Shown here piece by piece: positions 35,379-44,531 of a stretch of DNA of 64,000 nucleotides. The stretch covers positions 1-64,000 of the forward strand of contig CAWCTD010000004.1 of NCBI GenBank assembly GCA_963798455.1, given 5' to 3'. The notes under the pieces are model-generated. The model worked only from the letters and a program-made list of their open reading frames with translations. It was not told the origin of the DNA and ran no database searches. How positions within the stretch are numbered: position 1 is the first letter of the stretch; each line of letters starts with the position of its first letter. The position numbers and the translations under genes were made by a program. This DNA is from CAWCTD01 sp963798455. Lineage in GTDB: Bacteria > Acidobacteriota > Terriglobia > Bryobacterales > Bryobacteraceae.

Positions 35379-36053
35379 TCATACCCGGACCGCGACGGCC
35401 TCCCCGGCGATGCGCCGCATTTCCATTACCGTGGACGCCGGATCCGGAGAAAGGAAAACAGTCGATCCGGTCACCACCCAATCCACGCCGGATCGCACAA
35501 CCTCGGCCAGGTTCTCCAAGGTCACTCCCCCGTCGATCTCGATGGGGAACTTCAGCCCCAGGCCGTTTCTTGCAGCCGCCAGGGCCTTCGCCTTGTGGAG
35601 GACGCGCGGGATCAGCCGCTGCCCCCCGAACCCCGGGTTGACGCTCATGAGCAAAACATAGTCCGCCGTCTCGAGTACGTCTTCTAACATTGTAATCGGC
35701 GTCGAGGGGTTCAGCACAACGCCGGCCAGCGCGCCCTCGTTTTGAATCAGCCGCAGCGTGCGATCCAGGTGCGGGCAGGTCTCCTGCTGCACGGAGATCT
35801 GGTCCGCGCCGGCTTCGACGAACAAGGGCACGAAATAATCCGGGTCGGTGATCATCAAGTGGACATCCAGGGTCAGTTTCGTGACCTTCCGGATGCACTT
35901 CACCACCGGGGGACCGACGGTGAGGTTTGGCACAAAGTGCCCGTCCATGACGTCGACGTGCAGCATGGACACCCCGCCCTTTTCCACGCGGGCGATTTCC
36001 TCGCCCAGCCGCGCAAAGTCAGCAGAGAGAATAGAGGGAACAATTTCCGACAT
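35379..36053 (-). CDS. rpe: Ribulose-phosphate 3-epimerase
   Basis: A 224-residue TIM barrel interconverting ribulose- and xylulose-5-phosphate. Motifs are PSILSADFARLGEEI, LHVDVMDGHFVPNLT (metal His/Asp), DVHLMITDP, LLMSVNPGFGGQ, IEIDGGV and VTGSTVF. The gene lies 8 bases after rsmB. Its stop abuts the lipoprotein gene, and an ATG there overlaps as ATGA, so rsmB-rpe-bamD form one transcript. All catalytic residues appear intact. Confidence 0.95.
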   Translation of the reverse strand: MSEIVPSILSADFARLGEEIARVEKGGVSMLHVDVMDGHFVPNLTVGPPVVKCIRKVTKLTLDVHLMITDPDYFVPLFVEAGADQISVQQETCPHLDRTLRLIQNEGALAGVVLNPSTPITMLEDVLETADYVLLMSVNPGFGGQRLIPRVLHKAKALAAARNGLGLKFPIEIDGGVTLENLAEVVRSGVDWVVTGSTVFLSPDPASTVMEMRRIAGEAVAVRV

Positions 36054-36061
36054 GGAGAAAG

Positions 36062-37210
36062 CTACGTCGATCCTATCACAGCGGCGAAGAAGCCGTCTCC
36101 GGGGTCGATGCCGGGGAGACGCATCACGCTCTTTTCAGGGACGCTTCCCAGCACGGTTTCAAGTACAGCCTCGTTCTCTTCCCGCTGTAGCGAGCAGGTC
36201 GAGTAAACCAGCTTGCCGCCGGGCGCCAGCATCTCCAAGGCGTTCGACAGGAGCCTCACCTGGCGCGCGTGGTGGCCGGCAAGGTCCTCGGGCCTGAGCC
36301 GCCACTTGATCTCGGGATTCCGGCCCAGCGTCCCGGTCCCCGAGCACGGGGCATCCAGCAGGATGCGGTCAAAGCGGCGCCGGAAAGGGAGAGGAGTGAG
36401 CCCGTCCAGCACGACCAGATCGCAGCCGAGCCTCCGGAGGCCCTTCAGGCGGCCGAGGCGCAGGTCGCACGCCACAACCCGCACTCCGCTCTCCAGGGCC
36501 TGGGCCGTCTTGTTCCCGGGGGCGGCGCAGATATCGAGAAGCGAGAGCCCTGGCCGGAGTTCGAGCAAGGGCACGACCGACTGTGAGCCTATGTCCTGGA
36601 CCCGCAGATCGCCCCTGTCGCCCTCCACGACGCGAAAGCATCCGGGGATCCCGGCCGGCTCCGCCTTGAGACCGTCAGGGATAGTCCCGCTCGGTATCCG
36701 CACATACGTCGCGGGAGCTTCGAGGGAGGCTTGCGCGATCTTCTCGGCGGTTTCCCGGCCGTAATGCACGGACCATCGCCCGAGCAGCCAGGCCGGGAGC
36801 GATAACTCGATGGCGCGGTCAGGCCAGGCCACCGGATCCCGATGCACCTTCCGCAGAACCGCGTTCACGAATCCGGCGGAGGAGCGCTTCCCCGCCCGCT
36901 TGACCAGATCCACGCTCTCGGAGACCGCGGCGTGCGCGGGAACTCGGTCGAGGTGGCGCAATTGGTAGATCCCCATCCGCAGCGCAATGCGGACCTCGCG
37001 GTCCAGCCGCTCCGGCGCCCGTTGGGAAAGCTGCTCGATCAGAAAATCCAGTTGGCCTTGCAGGCGGAGGCACCCGTAGACGATCTCGGAAGCGAGGCCT
37101 GCGTCCCTAGAGTCCAGCCGGCGGGTCCGGCTCAGGAGCAGGTCGGAGGCGTACCCGCCCTGTTCGACCAGAAGCAATACTTCAAGGGCCACTTGGCGTG
37201 CAGGCGACAT
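36062..37210 (-). CDS. rsmB: 16S rRNA (cytosine-C5) methyltransferase RsmB
   Basis: A 382-residue RsmB/Sun protein. The N-terminal NusB-like helical domain runs from residue 1 to about 140 (SPARQVALEVLLLVEQGGYA, FVNAVLRKVHR). The C-terminal SAM domain has LLDICAAPGNKTAQA (motif I), LLDAPCSGTGTLGRNPEIKW (motif IV with the PC cysteine) and LVYSTCSLQREENE (motif VI with the nucleophile TC cysteine). It methylates C967 in E. coli numbering. ATG at 37210 follows GGAG by 9 bases and is divergent from ttcA with 24 bases between them. Confidence 0.95.
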   Translation of the reverse strand: MSPARQVALEVLLLVEQGGYASDLLLSRTRRLDSRDAGLASEIVYGCLRLQGQLDFLIEQLSQRAPERLDREVRIALRMGIYQLRHLDRVPAHAAVSESVDLVKRAGKRSSAGFVNAVLRKVHRDPVAWPDRAIELSLPAWLLGRWSVHYGRETAEKIAQASLEAPATYVRIPSGTIPDGLKAEPAGIPGCFRVVEGDRGDLRVQDIGSQSVVPLLELRPGLSLLDICAAPGNKTAQALESGVRVVACDLRLGRLKGLRRLGCDLVVLDGLTPLPFRRRFDRILLDAPCSGTGTLGRNPEIKWRLRPEDLAGHHARQVRLLSNALEMLAPGGKLVYSTCSLQREENEAVLETVLGSVPEKSVMRLPGIDPGDGFFAAVIGST

Positions 37211-37223
37211 CGGGACCGACTCC

Positions 37224-37229
37224 TATAAT
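37224..37229 (+). promoter_or_regulatory. -10 box that would give a leaderless ttcA transcript
   Basis: TATAAT (37224-37229) is a perfect -10 match placed 5 bases before the TTG start of ttcA at 37235. Transcription would begin within a base of the start codon. The rsmB ATG lies 14 bases on the other side, so no room remains for a separate leader. Confidence 0.5.
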
Positions 37230-37234
37230 AAGAC

Positions 37235-37990
37235 TTGGACCTAGATAAGACGCTCCTTCACCGCGCCGGGGAAGCGATTGCCCGCTACCGCATGATACGG
37301 GAGGGCGACCGCGTGGCGGTAGCCCTGTCGGGAGGCAAGGATTCCCTCACTCTGCTGGAACTCCTGCTCAGGCTCGAAAGGCGTGCGCCCGTCGAGTTCT
37401 CCCTGTGCGCCTTCACCGTGGAGCAGGGCAAGTTCCTGAGGCCCGTCGAGCCACTGTCGAAATACCTCGAGGAGCGCGGGGTCGCCTGGACCTACTATCG
37501 CGACAAACCCTCTATCCGGCTCATCAAGGAACAGCCGGAGCACGGCTGCGACCTGTGCAGCCGCTACCGCCGCCGGGCAGTGTATGAAGTGGCGCGCGGG
37601 CTGGGGGCCAATGTCATCGCCTTCGGGCACACCTCGGACGACTTCTGCGAAACGTTCCTTCGCAACGCGCTGTTCACCGGGCGGCTCAGCGCGCTCCCGC
37701 CGGTGACGTGGTCGAGGGACAGAGAGTTCCGGCTGATCCGCCCGTTGGTCTTCATACCCGAGAAGTTCACCCGGGACTTCGTCGCCTCGCTCGGCGCGCC
37801 GCTGATTCCCTGCGGCTGTTCGCAGAAGACGGGGACCGTGCGGCAATCGTTGAGGGAGCTATTCACTCGCCTGGAGCAGGACTATCCCCACCTCAAAGAA
37901 ACCATGCTGGCCGCCATGGGTAACGTCGAACTCGGCCGCCTGCTGGATCCCCGCTACCTGGAAATCGACAGCCACGGCGGTCCACGCTGA
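37235..37990 (+). CDS. ttcA: TtcA-like tRNA 2-thiocytidine synthetase (PP-loop ATPase)
   Basis: A 251-residue PP-loop enzyme that thiolates cytidine 32 of tRNA. The nucleotide-binding loop is ALSGGKDSLTLLELL (about residues 30-44). The Fe-S cysteines are in HGCDLCSRYRRRA (CxxC, about 106-109) and probably Cys in IPCGCSQ (near 190). IAFGHTSDDFCETFLRN matches the family, with Ser-Asp-Asp-Phe in place of the usual H-x-D-D-x-x-E. The initiator is TTG at 37235. It probably belongs to the TtcA/TtuA family; the exact tRNA position is inferred. Confidence 0.85.
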   Translation: MDLDKTLLHRAGEAIARYRMIREGDRVAVALSGGKDSLTLLELLLRLERRAPVEFSLCAFTVEQGKFLRPVEPLSKYLEERGVAWTYYRDKPSIRLIKEQPEHGCDLCSRYRRRAVYEVARGLGANVIAFGHTSDDFCETFLRNALFTGRLSALPPVTWSRDREFRLIRPLVFIPEKFTRDFVASLGAPLIPCGCSQKTGTVRQSLRELFTRLEQDYPHLKETMLAAMGNVELGRLLDPRYLEIDSHGGPR

Positions 37991-38066
37991 GCCGTTGATT
38001 TCGCTCAGATTTCAAGGTTTTGACATCAGCCCGTAATCATGGCCTGCGCATCCTGAAGGCAAGGAT

Positions 38067-39206
38067 ATGGCCATGCATACGTCGCGGATTCACTCTCTCT
38101 GGCAGGAACGTGCGGTGTTGCGCCGCTTCCGCACCGCGGTCTCTTTGCACAGCCACACCATGCACTCCGAGGAGACTCTGCGGCTGCTTCCGCGTTACGT
38201 GCGCCGCATCCCGGTCGTGAGGAGCGTGTTCCGGGCACTGGAGGAACGCTATCGAGCGGTCACCGGGAGGCCCTTCGACTATGGGTGCGCCTTCTGGACG
38301 CCGCCGCTGCCCGCCCAGGAGGCGCTGTCACTGGAGCGAGGCCAGATTGAGGGCGTTCTGGGACTTGCGCCGCTGGTCTCGCTCACTGATCACAACAATA
38401 TTGTGGCCAACACGCGGTTGCAGGTCCTCGGGCGCGCCCGAGGGATCCCGGTCTCGTTGGAGTGGACCATCCCGCTGGGGACGTCCTTCCTTCACCTTGG
38501 GCTCCACAACTTGCCTCCGGGCCGGACGCACTTCTGGATGCGTGAGTTGGCCGGTTTCACCCGGCGCCCGTCCGCTGCCCTCCTATCGCAATTGCTGGGG
38601 GGCCTGGACGATTCGGACGAGACCCTCGTCGTCCTGAACCACCCGCTCTGGGACGAGCCGGGGATCGGAGCTCCGGCCCATTTCCGGATGGTCCGGGGAT
38701 TCCTGCACGATCACGGGCGCTGGATACACGCCCTCGAGATGAACGGGCTTCGCCCTTCGGCTGAGAACCAGGCGGCGGTGCACCTGGCGCGGGCCCTCGG
38801 CTATCCAGTCATTTCGGGAGGCGACCGCCATGGAAGCGTGCCCAACGCGCTGCTGAACCTCACCAACGCCTCCAGTTTCAGCGACTTCGTGGCCGAGATC
38901 CGGCAGGGTCACCGGAGCGAGATCCTCGTGACGCCACAGTACTACGGACCACATGCGCTGCGCTGGGCCGAGTGCGCCCTGGACATCGTGCGTGAGTACC
39001 CTGAACTGACCGGACGGCGTCGCTGGATGGACCGGGCGTTCTACAGGGAAGCCGACGGCTCCGTTGTTCCCCTTTCCACATACTGGGAAGCGGATGCCGT
39101 GAGCCCCAGCACCTGGCTGCTCTCAATGAGCCGGCTGTTCGACAGCCGCCCGCTTCGTTCCGCGGTCCGGGCAGCGCTGGCCGCCTATCAGGCATCCCCG
39201 TCGTAG
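38067..39206 (+). CDS. PHP-like metal-dependent phosphoesterase, unassigned
   Basis: A 379-residue protein with the metal-site motifs of the PHP superfamily: SLHSHTMHSEET (H-x-H, about residues 26-37), VSLTDHNNI (Asp-His, about 109-117), SLEWTIPLG (Glu), VLNHPLW (His, near 193) and VISGGDRHGSVP (Asp-x-His, about 252-263). It is longer than most PHP phosphatases and carries an unrecognised C-terminal region of about 110 residues. No signal peptide is evident. ATG at 38067 or 38073 may start it. The 3' end overlaps the converging degenerate receiver by 19 bases. Confidence 0.7.
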   Translation: MAMHTSRIHSLWQERAVLRRFRTAVSLHSHTMHSEETLRLLPRYVRRIPVVRSVFRALEERYRAVTGRPFDYGCAFWTPPLPAQEALSLERGQIEGVLGLAPLVSLTDHNNIVANTRLQVLGRARGIPVSLEWTIPLGTSFLHLGLHNLPPGRTHFWMRELAGFTRRPSAALLSQLLGGLDDSDETLVVLNHPLWDEPGIGAPAHFRMVRGFLHDHGRWIHALEMNGLRPSAENQAAVHLARALGYPVISGGDRHGSVPNALLNLTNASSFSDFVAEIRQGHRSEILVTPQYYGPHALRWAECALDIVREYPELTGRRRWMDRAFYREADGSVVPLSTYWEADAVSPSTWLLSMSRLFDSRPLRSAVRAALAAYQASPS

Positions 39207-39616
39207 AGGCTTCCGGCCGCGATCAAGGCCGGCGGTTCCCACGATTCGCCTGCGCCCTTGTCCGCAGCCGCTCGCTCCAGCACACGGATGAGTTCCCCGG
39301 CTTCGAACGGGAACGGCAGCACGTCGTGGCCACCGACATGCAACACCTCAGCCCAGAGGTGGGCGTCGGCGAAGGGGGAGATCACAATGAGAGGCGTCGG
39401 GGTGGTGCATGACCAGAGTTCGTCCAGAACATCCATCCAATCCCCGTCCTGCAAACTCGTTTCGCAGATGACGGCGTGGTAACGCCGCTCACGGAGCCGA
39501 AGAAGAACCTGTATACAGTTTTCGGCGGTGCGAATTTCCCAGCCGCGAACGATCAGGAGGCCGCTCAGAGAGGCTGTTTCTTCATTGGAAAGTCCCACTG
39601 TCAACAGTGTCTTCAT
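39188..39616 (-). CDS. Degenerate receiver-domain protein
   Basis: A 142-residue CheY-fold protein without canonical chemistry. The acidic pocket at beta-1 reads VGLSNEE, and the phosphoacceptor position is Glu52 (AVICETSLQDG) instead of Asp. The beta-5 Lys is lost: VLPFPFEAGEL in place of the usual LxKPFxxxEL. The alpha/beta rhythm is otherwise intact and the frame is clean. It may be locked in an on-state or serve as a protein scaffold. ATG at 39616 is preferred to a TTG 6 bases upstream. It lies between the PHP-like gene and the TonB receptor. Confidence 0.65.
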   Translation of the reverse strand: MKTLLTVGLSNEETASLSGLLIVRGWEIRTAENCIQVLLRLRERRYHAVICETSLQDGDWMDVLDELWSCTTPTPLIVISPFADAHLWAEVLHVGGHDVLPFPFEAGELIRVLERAAADKGAGESWEPPALIAAGSLYDGDA

Positions 39617-39676
39617 AGCCAAAGACTAGCCCACGGGCGTTACAGCTCCGTGTCAAACCAAACAAAGTACGCCCAA

Positions 39677-39709
39677 TAAAAAGGAGGGCAGGCCGTGGGG
39701 CCTGCCCTC
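39677..39709 (-). terminator. Rho-independent terminator of the TonB receptor gene
   Basis: A perfect 11-bp stem GAGGGCAGGCC (39684-39694) and GGCCTGCCCTC (39699-39709) with a 4-base loop. On the minus strand it is followed by CTTTTTAT. It lies 21 bases past the TonB stop codon. Confidence 0.88.
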
Positions 39710-39730
39710 GGAGAGTCGGACCACGGATGG

Positions 39731-42700
39731 TTAGAAGTTGAAGCGCAGAGCGAGTTGGATCTGCCGGTTGGTCCCCATGCCGATCTGGTTGGACACGGTG
39801 GAGTTGAGAACTCCGAAGTTCCCGCCCGCGGTCGATGTGGTGAACGCCTGGCCCGGCTGCAGGCCAGACGCGCCGGGGCCGCTCGGCACGATCTGCTGTA
39901 CGCGCAGGTTGGCTGGATTGGCGAAGTTCGCGTGGTTGAGAATGTTGTAGATCTCCGCCCGGAACTCGATGTTCGTCTTCTCCGTGACAAGAAACCGCTT
40001 GCCCAGCGTCAGGTCGAGCTGTGCCAGCCCCGGCCCTGTGAGGCTGTTGCGGGAGGAATTGCCGAAAGTGCCCGGCAAAGGAATGGAGAAGGCCGCCGGG
40101 TTCACCCAGCTCAGGCCGTTGTGCAAGTATGGATCCACGCCCGCCACCACGTCTGGCCGGCGCACGTTGCGGCTGTTGCCGCCGCCAAGTGTGTTGATCA
40201 CCGGCACGGTGTAGACCGTTCCGCCGACCACCACCGGGTTGGCGTAGTAGTTGCCGTCACGCGTGTCGCGGTACAGAATATCGGGCCGCGTGATCAGAAT
40301 GTCAATCGGCACGCCGGTGCGCGCGTTCGCGACGCCGCCCAACTGCCAGCCGCCAACCAGCGCGTCGGCGGCTCGGGAAGTCTGGCCCAGATACTTCTTT
40401 CCTTTACCGAACGGCAATTGGTACAGCGCCGTCATGTTGAAGCTCTGCCGGATGTCGAAGTTGTTGCTGCCGCGGTCGGCTGCGAAATTGAAGGGGTTTC
40501 CGGCGGTGTTCGCTTCGTTGGATCCGCCCGAATCGCCGATGCTGTGTCCCCAGGTGTACTGCGCCCCGAGTGAGAGGCCGGAATTAAAACGCCGGTTGAG
40601 CGTCATCTGCAACGCGCTGTAGTAATCAGTGCCGCCGCTGGTCTTGTAGTCGATCTCGGCGAAGCGATTGCCGAATTCCCGGTTCACGATGGCTGCGCCC
40701 GTGGTTTGGTTCATCCCCACGCTGACGATCTTGTTGGTGATGCTGCGCAGGAACAGGTTACGCCCCTGGCTGCCTACGTACGCGGCGGTCAGCAGGGTAT
40801 TTCCCGGCAGTTGCTGCTGCACCGAGGCCGTGTACTGCAGGATGCGTTCGGGGATGGTATAGCCTGGAGCATACGCTCGCGGCTGAAAGCCGAGGTTCGG
40901 ATCGTTGATGTCGTAGGACGCAAAGATCTGGTTGATGTCGAGCGGATACGCTAGCAGCGGACCCGAGCTGATGGTCTTGCCGATGCGATCGTTGGCTTCC
41001 GGTTGGAGCTGGTCCTCCGTCTGGCCGGGCCCATAGTAGTAACCCGATCCGATCCGGAAGACGGTCTTGTCGCCGAGGGCCTTCGGCGCCCAGGATAATG
41101 CCAGGCGCGGTCCGAAGTTGTGAGTGGAAGAGTGATACCAGTCTTCCGAATAGCCCGGGAACATCGTGCCTTGTGCCATGCTGAACCACACGTCCTTGTT
41201 TCGGGTCTCGTGCAGCGGCTGATAGTACTCCCAGCGCAAGCCGTAGTTCATGGTCAGCGTGGGACTGATCTTCCACTCATCCTGCCCGTAGAAGATGTAG
41301 TAATTCTGGCGCATGTGCGCGACTCCCGAGAGGCCGGTAAAGGGGCTCTTCGCGCTGAGGTCGCCGTTGAAGGCGATGGAGGAAGGCTGATTGGCCAGGA
41401 ACGCGGAGACGTTCGGAAAACTATAGGTCGTGCCGCCGAGTTGGTCGTTGTACAGCGTGATCGCACGGATCTCCGCGCCGAACTTCATGCCGTGGCCGCC
41501 GTGGAGCACGCTGAGGTTGTCAATGTACGACGTTGAGAAGTTCGTGTAGGGCGCTCCGCGGCCGTTGAACGAGCTGCTCAGCCGGATCAGTCCGCTGGGA
41601 ATGGCAAGGCCGGCGCTGCCGCTTTGGCCCGCGATTCCACCCAAGGCCACACTGCCGCTCAGATTGATGGTCACGCCATTGATGTCGGCGTTGGGACTCG
41701 GGCCTGGAATGCCGGCAACCCGGGTCTTGGCGCCGTTAAAGCCGAATTTCGTCTCGTTGACGATGCTCGGAGTGAGGACCTGGGTCAGGCCGACGACCGC
41801 GTTCTGCGGAACGATGCTGGTCGCGTAAATGCTCCCGGTCGAGTTCTGCATCTGCGCCGACTCGCCCTGGTCGCGAAAGTATCGCACGTTCAGGCGGTAC
41901 TTGCCGCTGAGATCGTAGTCGAACCGGACGCCGCCGGAATTCTCGTTGACGTGACTCGGCGCGTTGACAGTTACAATGTCGAAACTAGGGTCCGAGGACG
42001 GTATCTGGCCGACTGGGAAGGCCCCCAACAGCGGCTGAATGGACGGGACTGCCTTGGCGCGAACCGCCGCGCTCAAGGTGCTCTCCACGATCGGCGCGCT
42101 GGTATGCTGCCGCAGCCCCTCGTAGCTGGCGAAGAAGAACGCTTTGTCCTTGACGATCGGACCGCCCGTGGAGGCTCCGAACTGGTTCAGCCGCAGGACG
42201 GACTTGGTCGCCTTATCGAAGAAATTGCGAGCGTCGAACGCGTCGTTGCGGATGTAATCGAACACCGAGCCGTGAAAGTCGTTGGAGCCGGATTTCGTGA
42301 TGAAGCTGATCTGGCCGCCCGTTCCGGTTCCGTACTCGGCCGGGTAGTTGCTGCTGTCGATGCGGAATTCCTGGACGTTTTCCAGGCTCTGCTCGAGCCG
42401 GAACAGCGAGGTGGTCTCGCCATTCAGATTGCCGGGCGAAGCATCGACAATACTGGTGCCTTCCACGCCGTCGATCCGGATGACGTTTTCCTGGTTCGCC
42501 ATGCCGCTGAAGCGGATATTGTCGAAAGTGCCGCTGCCATTGTTCACCGCGCCCGGAGCGAGCAGGTAGAGTTGGGAGACCTGCCGCCCGTTCATGGATA
42601 GTTGGGACACCTCGCGCGTTGAAATATTAGCGCCAATACGGGCCGAGCTGAGGTCGACTACTGCCAGCTCTCCTCCTGCAACGGTGACTTCGGTGGTCAT

Positions 42701-43027
42701 GCTGGCCAGCTTCATGCTTATGTTCAGCGTGCGCTCCTGGCCAACCTGCAAGTTGATCCCCGTGAACTCAGCCGGGGCCATCCCGGGCGCTTCGGCGGTG
42801 ATCTGATAGTTAGAAGGCTGCAGTTGCGTAGCGATGTACAGCCCTCGTTCGCTGGTCTTCACGACACGGCTCTGCCCGGTATTCTCGTTCTTGACGGTAA
42901 CGCTGGCCCCGGGAATCACGGCGCCGGATGCGTCGGAAACCGTGCCCACAATTCTGCCCTGGTCTGTCTGGCCGGCGACGATCCAAACCAGACATAGAAA
43001 AAGCGCGACAACTTTGACGAGTTTCAT
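39731..43027 (-). CDS. Oar-like TonB-dependent receptor with carboxypeptidase-regulatory domain
   Basis: A 1098-residue outer-membrane receptor. A signal peptide MKLVKVVALFLCLVWIVAGQ is followed by a carboxypeptidase-regulatory (SusC-like) domain at about 25-100 (GRIVGTVSDASGAVIPGASV). The plug follows at about 120-300 (VIRIDGVEGTS, YPAEYGTGTGGQISFITKSG). The remaining 780 residues are a 22-strand-type barrel, with a terminal Phe in IQLALRFNF. This architecture is widely expanded in Solibacter-type genomes for uptake of plant or microbial polymers; the substrate is unknown. ATG at 43027 follows AGGAG by 11 bases. It has its own terminator and seems monocistronic. Confidence 0.92.
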   Translation of the reverse strand: MKLVKVVALFLCLVWIVAGQTDQGRIVGTVSDASGAVIPGASVTVKNENTGQSRVVKTSERGLYIATQLQPSNYQITAEAPGMAPAEFTGINLQVGQERTLNISMKLASMTTEVTVAGGELAVVDLSSARIGANISTREVSQLSMNGRQVSQLYLLAPGAVNNGSGTFDNIRFSGMANQENVIRIDGVEGTSIVDASPGNLNGETTSLFRLEQSLENVQEFRIDSSNYPAEYGTGTGGQISFITKSGSNDFHGSVFDYIRNDAFDARNFFDKATKSVLRLNQFGASTGGPIVKDKAFFFASYEGLRQHTSAPIVESTLSAAVRAKAVPSIQPLLGAFPVGQIPSSDPSFDIVTVNAPSHVNENSGGVRFDYDLSGKYRLNVRYFRDQGESAQMQNSTGSIYATSIVPQNAVVGLTQVLTPSIVNETKFGFNGAKTRVAGIPGPSPNADINGVTINLSGSVALGGIAGQSGSAGLAIPSGLIRLSSSFNGRGAPYTNFSTSYIDNLSVLHGGHGMKFGAEIRAITLYNDQLGGTTYSFPNVSAFLANQPSSIAFNGDLSAKSPFTGLSGVAHMRQNYYIFYGQDEWKISPTLTMNYGLRWEYYQPLHETRNKDVWFSMAQGTMFPGYSEDWYHSSTHNFGPRLALSWAPKALGDKTVFRIGSGYYYGPGQTEDQLQPEANDRIGKTISSGPLLAYPLDINQIFASYDINDPNLGFQPRAYAPGYTIPERILQYTASVQQQLPGNTLLTAAYVGSQGRNLFLRSITNKIVSVGMNQTTGAAIVNREFGNRFAEIDYKTSGGTDYYSALQMTLNRRFNSGLSLGAQYTWGHSIGDSGGSNEANTAGNPFNFAADRGSNNFDIRQSFNMTALYQLPFGKGKKYLGQTSRAADALVGGWQLGGVANARTGVPIDILITRPDILYRDTRDGNYYANPVVVGGTVYTVPVINTLGGGNSRNVRRPDVVAGVDPYLHNGLSWVNPAAFSIPLPGTFGNSSRNSLTGPGLAQLDLTLGKRFLVTEKTNIEFRAEIYNILNHANFANPANLRVQQIVPSGPGASGLQPGQAFTTSTAGGNFGVLNSTVSNQIGMGTNRQIQLALRFNF

Positions 43028-43116
43028 ATCGGTATGACTCCTGTTTGGACCAGATTACAGGCCGCGTGTTTCAGGCTTGTTACAGCGGGGTCAATTGTTG
43101 GTGAACCGTCCGGGAC

Positions 43117-44022
43117 CTACTCCTCAGCGCTTTCCAGCACCACCACGCCATTCCGGTAGTCCAGTGTCAGGATGAAATCCTGCAGGACAGCATTGCCCAG
43201 GTTGCCGCCTCGCTGCTGAAGAACTTCGTCGTCCCCGTAGCCTCTCCGGACGTAGGCGACTTCGATTGCCCCCAGGTCAATGGTCCCCAACACTACCGAG
43301 CGGACCCATCCTTTCGTGAGGCGCGCCTGTCCCCGGTAGCCGGCCGCTTCCATCGGGTTTCCCGTCCGGGCCAGGTCCTCCAGACCTAACAGCCGGACGG
43401 CATTGGGGAACAGGACCAATCCCAGACTGGAGCCGGTGTCAAGGGTAACCGCGATCTTCGTTCCGTTGACAAAGCAGTCTTCCAGGACGGGAAGGATGGA
43501 GCCGGCGCGGAACCGCATGGGAAAGGTGATGCGCCGCGCGTCGTCGGGCAATGAGGCGGAAGGCCGGGCAAGAAACCGGATACGCCGGCGAAAGTAGTCA
43601 ACCTGCGTAATCCGCGAAGCCAGGAAGTTGGTCCCCAGAACCCCATGCAGCGGCCGTCCCAACTGCGCGGAGACCCCGGAAAGATCCAGGGCCACGGCCG
43701 GAAGCTTCTGAACGACAAGGTCCCCGACGTGGACATCCTCCAGCATCGTCGCCTGCCCGAAGACCCGGGTGCTGCCGACGCCGCGGCTCTCGCTCCGGGC
43801 AGCAGCCAGCGGCAGCCGCAACCGGCGTGCCAGCCCCAGGTCGATGGTTGAGGCGTGGGTCCCCGTATCGAGGACGAAGTTGTAGGGGCCGCTGCCCTTG
43901 AGTGTCACTTGCAGCACGATCTGGTTGTGCAGGAAGTCGTAGGGCACGTCCAGATCCGCGCCAGCCGGCAGCGCGAGCCCCGGAAAGAGGATCGCTGCTC
44001 CGATGATTCGCCGGATCGTCAA
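43117..44022 (-). CDS. Exported retropepsin-like aspartyl protease
   Basis: A 301-residue protein with two aspartyl-protease half-sites: YNFVLDTGTHASTI (first, about residues 47-60) and KIAVTLDTGSSLGLV (second, about 189-203). The D-T-G triads are intact in both, giving a single-chain pepsin-like arrangement. A signal peptide is seen (IIGAAILFPGLALPAGADLD). The TTG start at 44022 overlaps the sixA stop (TTGA), which is why the longer open frame is not used. It is the last gene of the leftward tmk-tmk-sixA cluster. Its target is unknown. Confidence 0.78.
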   Translation of the reverse strand: MTIRRIIGAAILFPGLALPAGADLDVPYDFLHNQIVLQVTLKGSGPYNFVLDTGTHASTIDLGLARRLRLPLAAARSESRGVGSTRVFGQATMLEDVHVGDLVVQKLPAVALDLSGVSAQLGRPLHGVLGTNFLASRITQVDYFRRRIRFLARPSASLPDDARRITFPMRFRAGSILPVLEDCFVNGTKIAVTLDTGSSLGLVLFPNAVRLLGLEDLARTGNPMEAAGYRGQARLTKGWVRSVVLGTIDLGAIEVAYVRRGYGDDEVLQQRGGNLGNAVLQDFILTLDYRNGVVVLESAEE

Positions 44023-44531
44023 TCCCCTTCCGCGTCCTGGGCATCCGGCTTGGCCGCGAGCTTGGCCGTGAGCAGCCACTGAATCACGCCTCGGGGCTCG
44101 GCACTGGGGATCGCCAAGTCGATTCGGAGCAGGGCGCCTTTCTTCAGCTCGACCACAACCCGCGAAGTGCCCAGCAGGTAGCTGGCAGTCTCGCTGAGCA
44201 GAGGCTCGTGGCCGGCCAGCAAAACCGCAGCCTCGTCCGCGTGCGCGCCAAGCTCCCGCCAGACGGCGCGAGGAGACGAAGACGGCAGCAGGGCATCGGT
44301 CCGGACGATAGCGCCTTTGTAGCGCAGAACCTCGGCCGCAATCTCGGCGGTCTCGACGGCTCGAGCGAATGGGCTGGTCAGGATCAGGGATGGCTCGGCT
44401 TTCGCGGCCCGCGCGCGGGCCAGCACGAGCCGCAGCTTTTGCCTGCCCTCTTCAGTGAGCTTGCGGTCCGCGTCAGCCCGCCCCGCGTGGCGAGCTTCCG
44501 CGACGCCGTGGCGCAGAATATAGATTTCCAT
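44019..44531 (-). CDS. sixA: Phosphohistidine phosphatase SixA
   Basis: A 170-residue histidine phosphatase: MEIYILRHGVAEAR (RHG catalytic His), LTEEGRQKLR, SPFARAVETAEI and VLLAGHEPLLSETASYLL (second His). It removes phosphate from phosphohistidine on phosphotransfer proteins such as ArcB in E. coli. The ATG shares one base with the stop of the kinase-like gene upstream (TGATG), and the stop overlaps the protease start. Confidence 0.9.
   Translation of the reverse strand: MEIYILRHGVAEARHAGRADADRKLTEEGRQKLRLVLARARAAKAEPSLILTSPFARAVETAEIAAEVLRYKGAIVRTDALLPSSSPRAVWRELGAHADEAAVLLAGHEPLLSETASYLLGTSRVVVELKKGALLRIDLAIPSAEPRGVIQWLLTAKLAAKPDAQDAEGD

Noticed and set aside
34156..35898. A 580-residue start for the BamD-like gene
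   Set aside because: The first 170 residues overlap rpe on the same strand in another frame and have no family character; the lipoprotein signal begins near 35355.
39628..39676. A CRISPR-like or tandem repeat array
   Set aside because: No direct repeats with spacers were seen here or elsewhere in the window.
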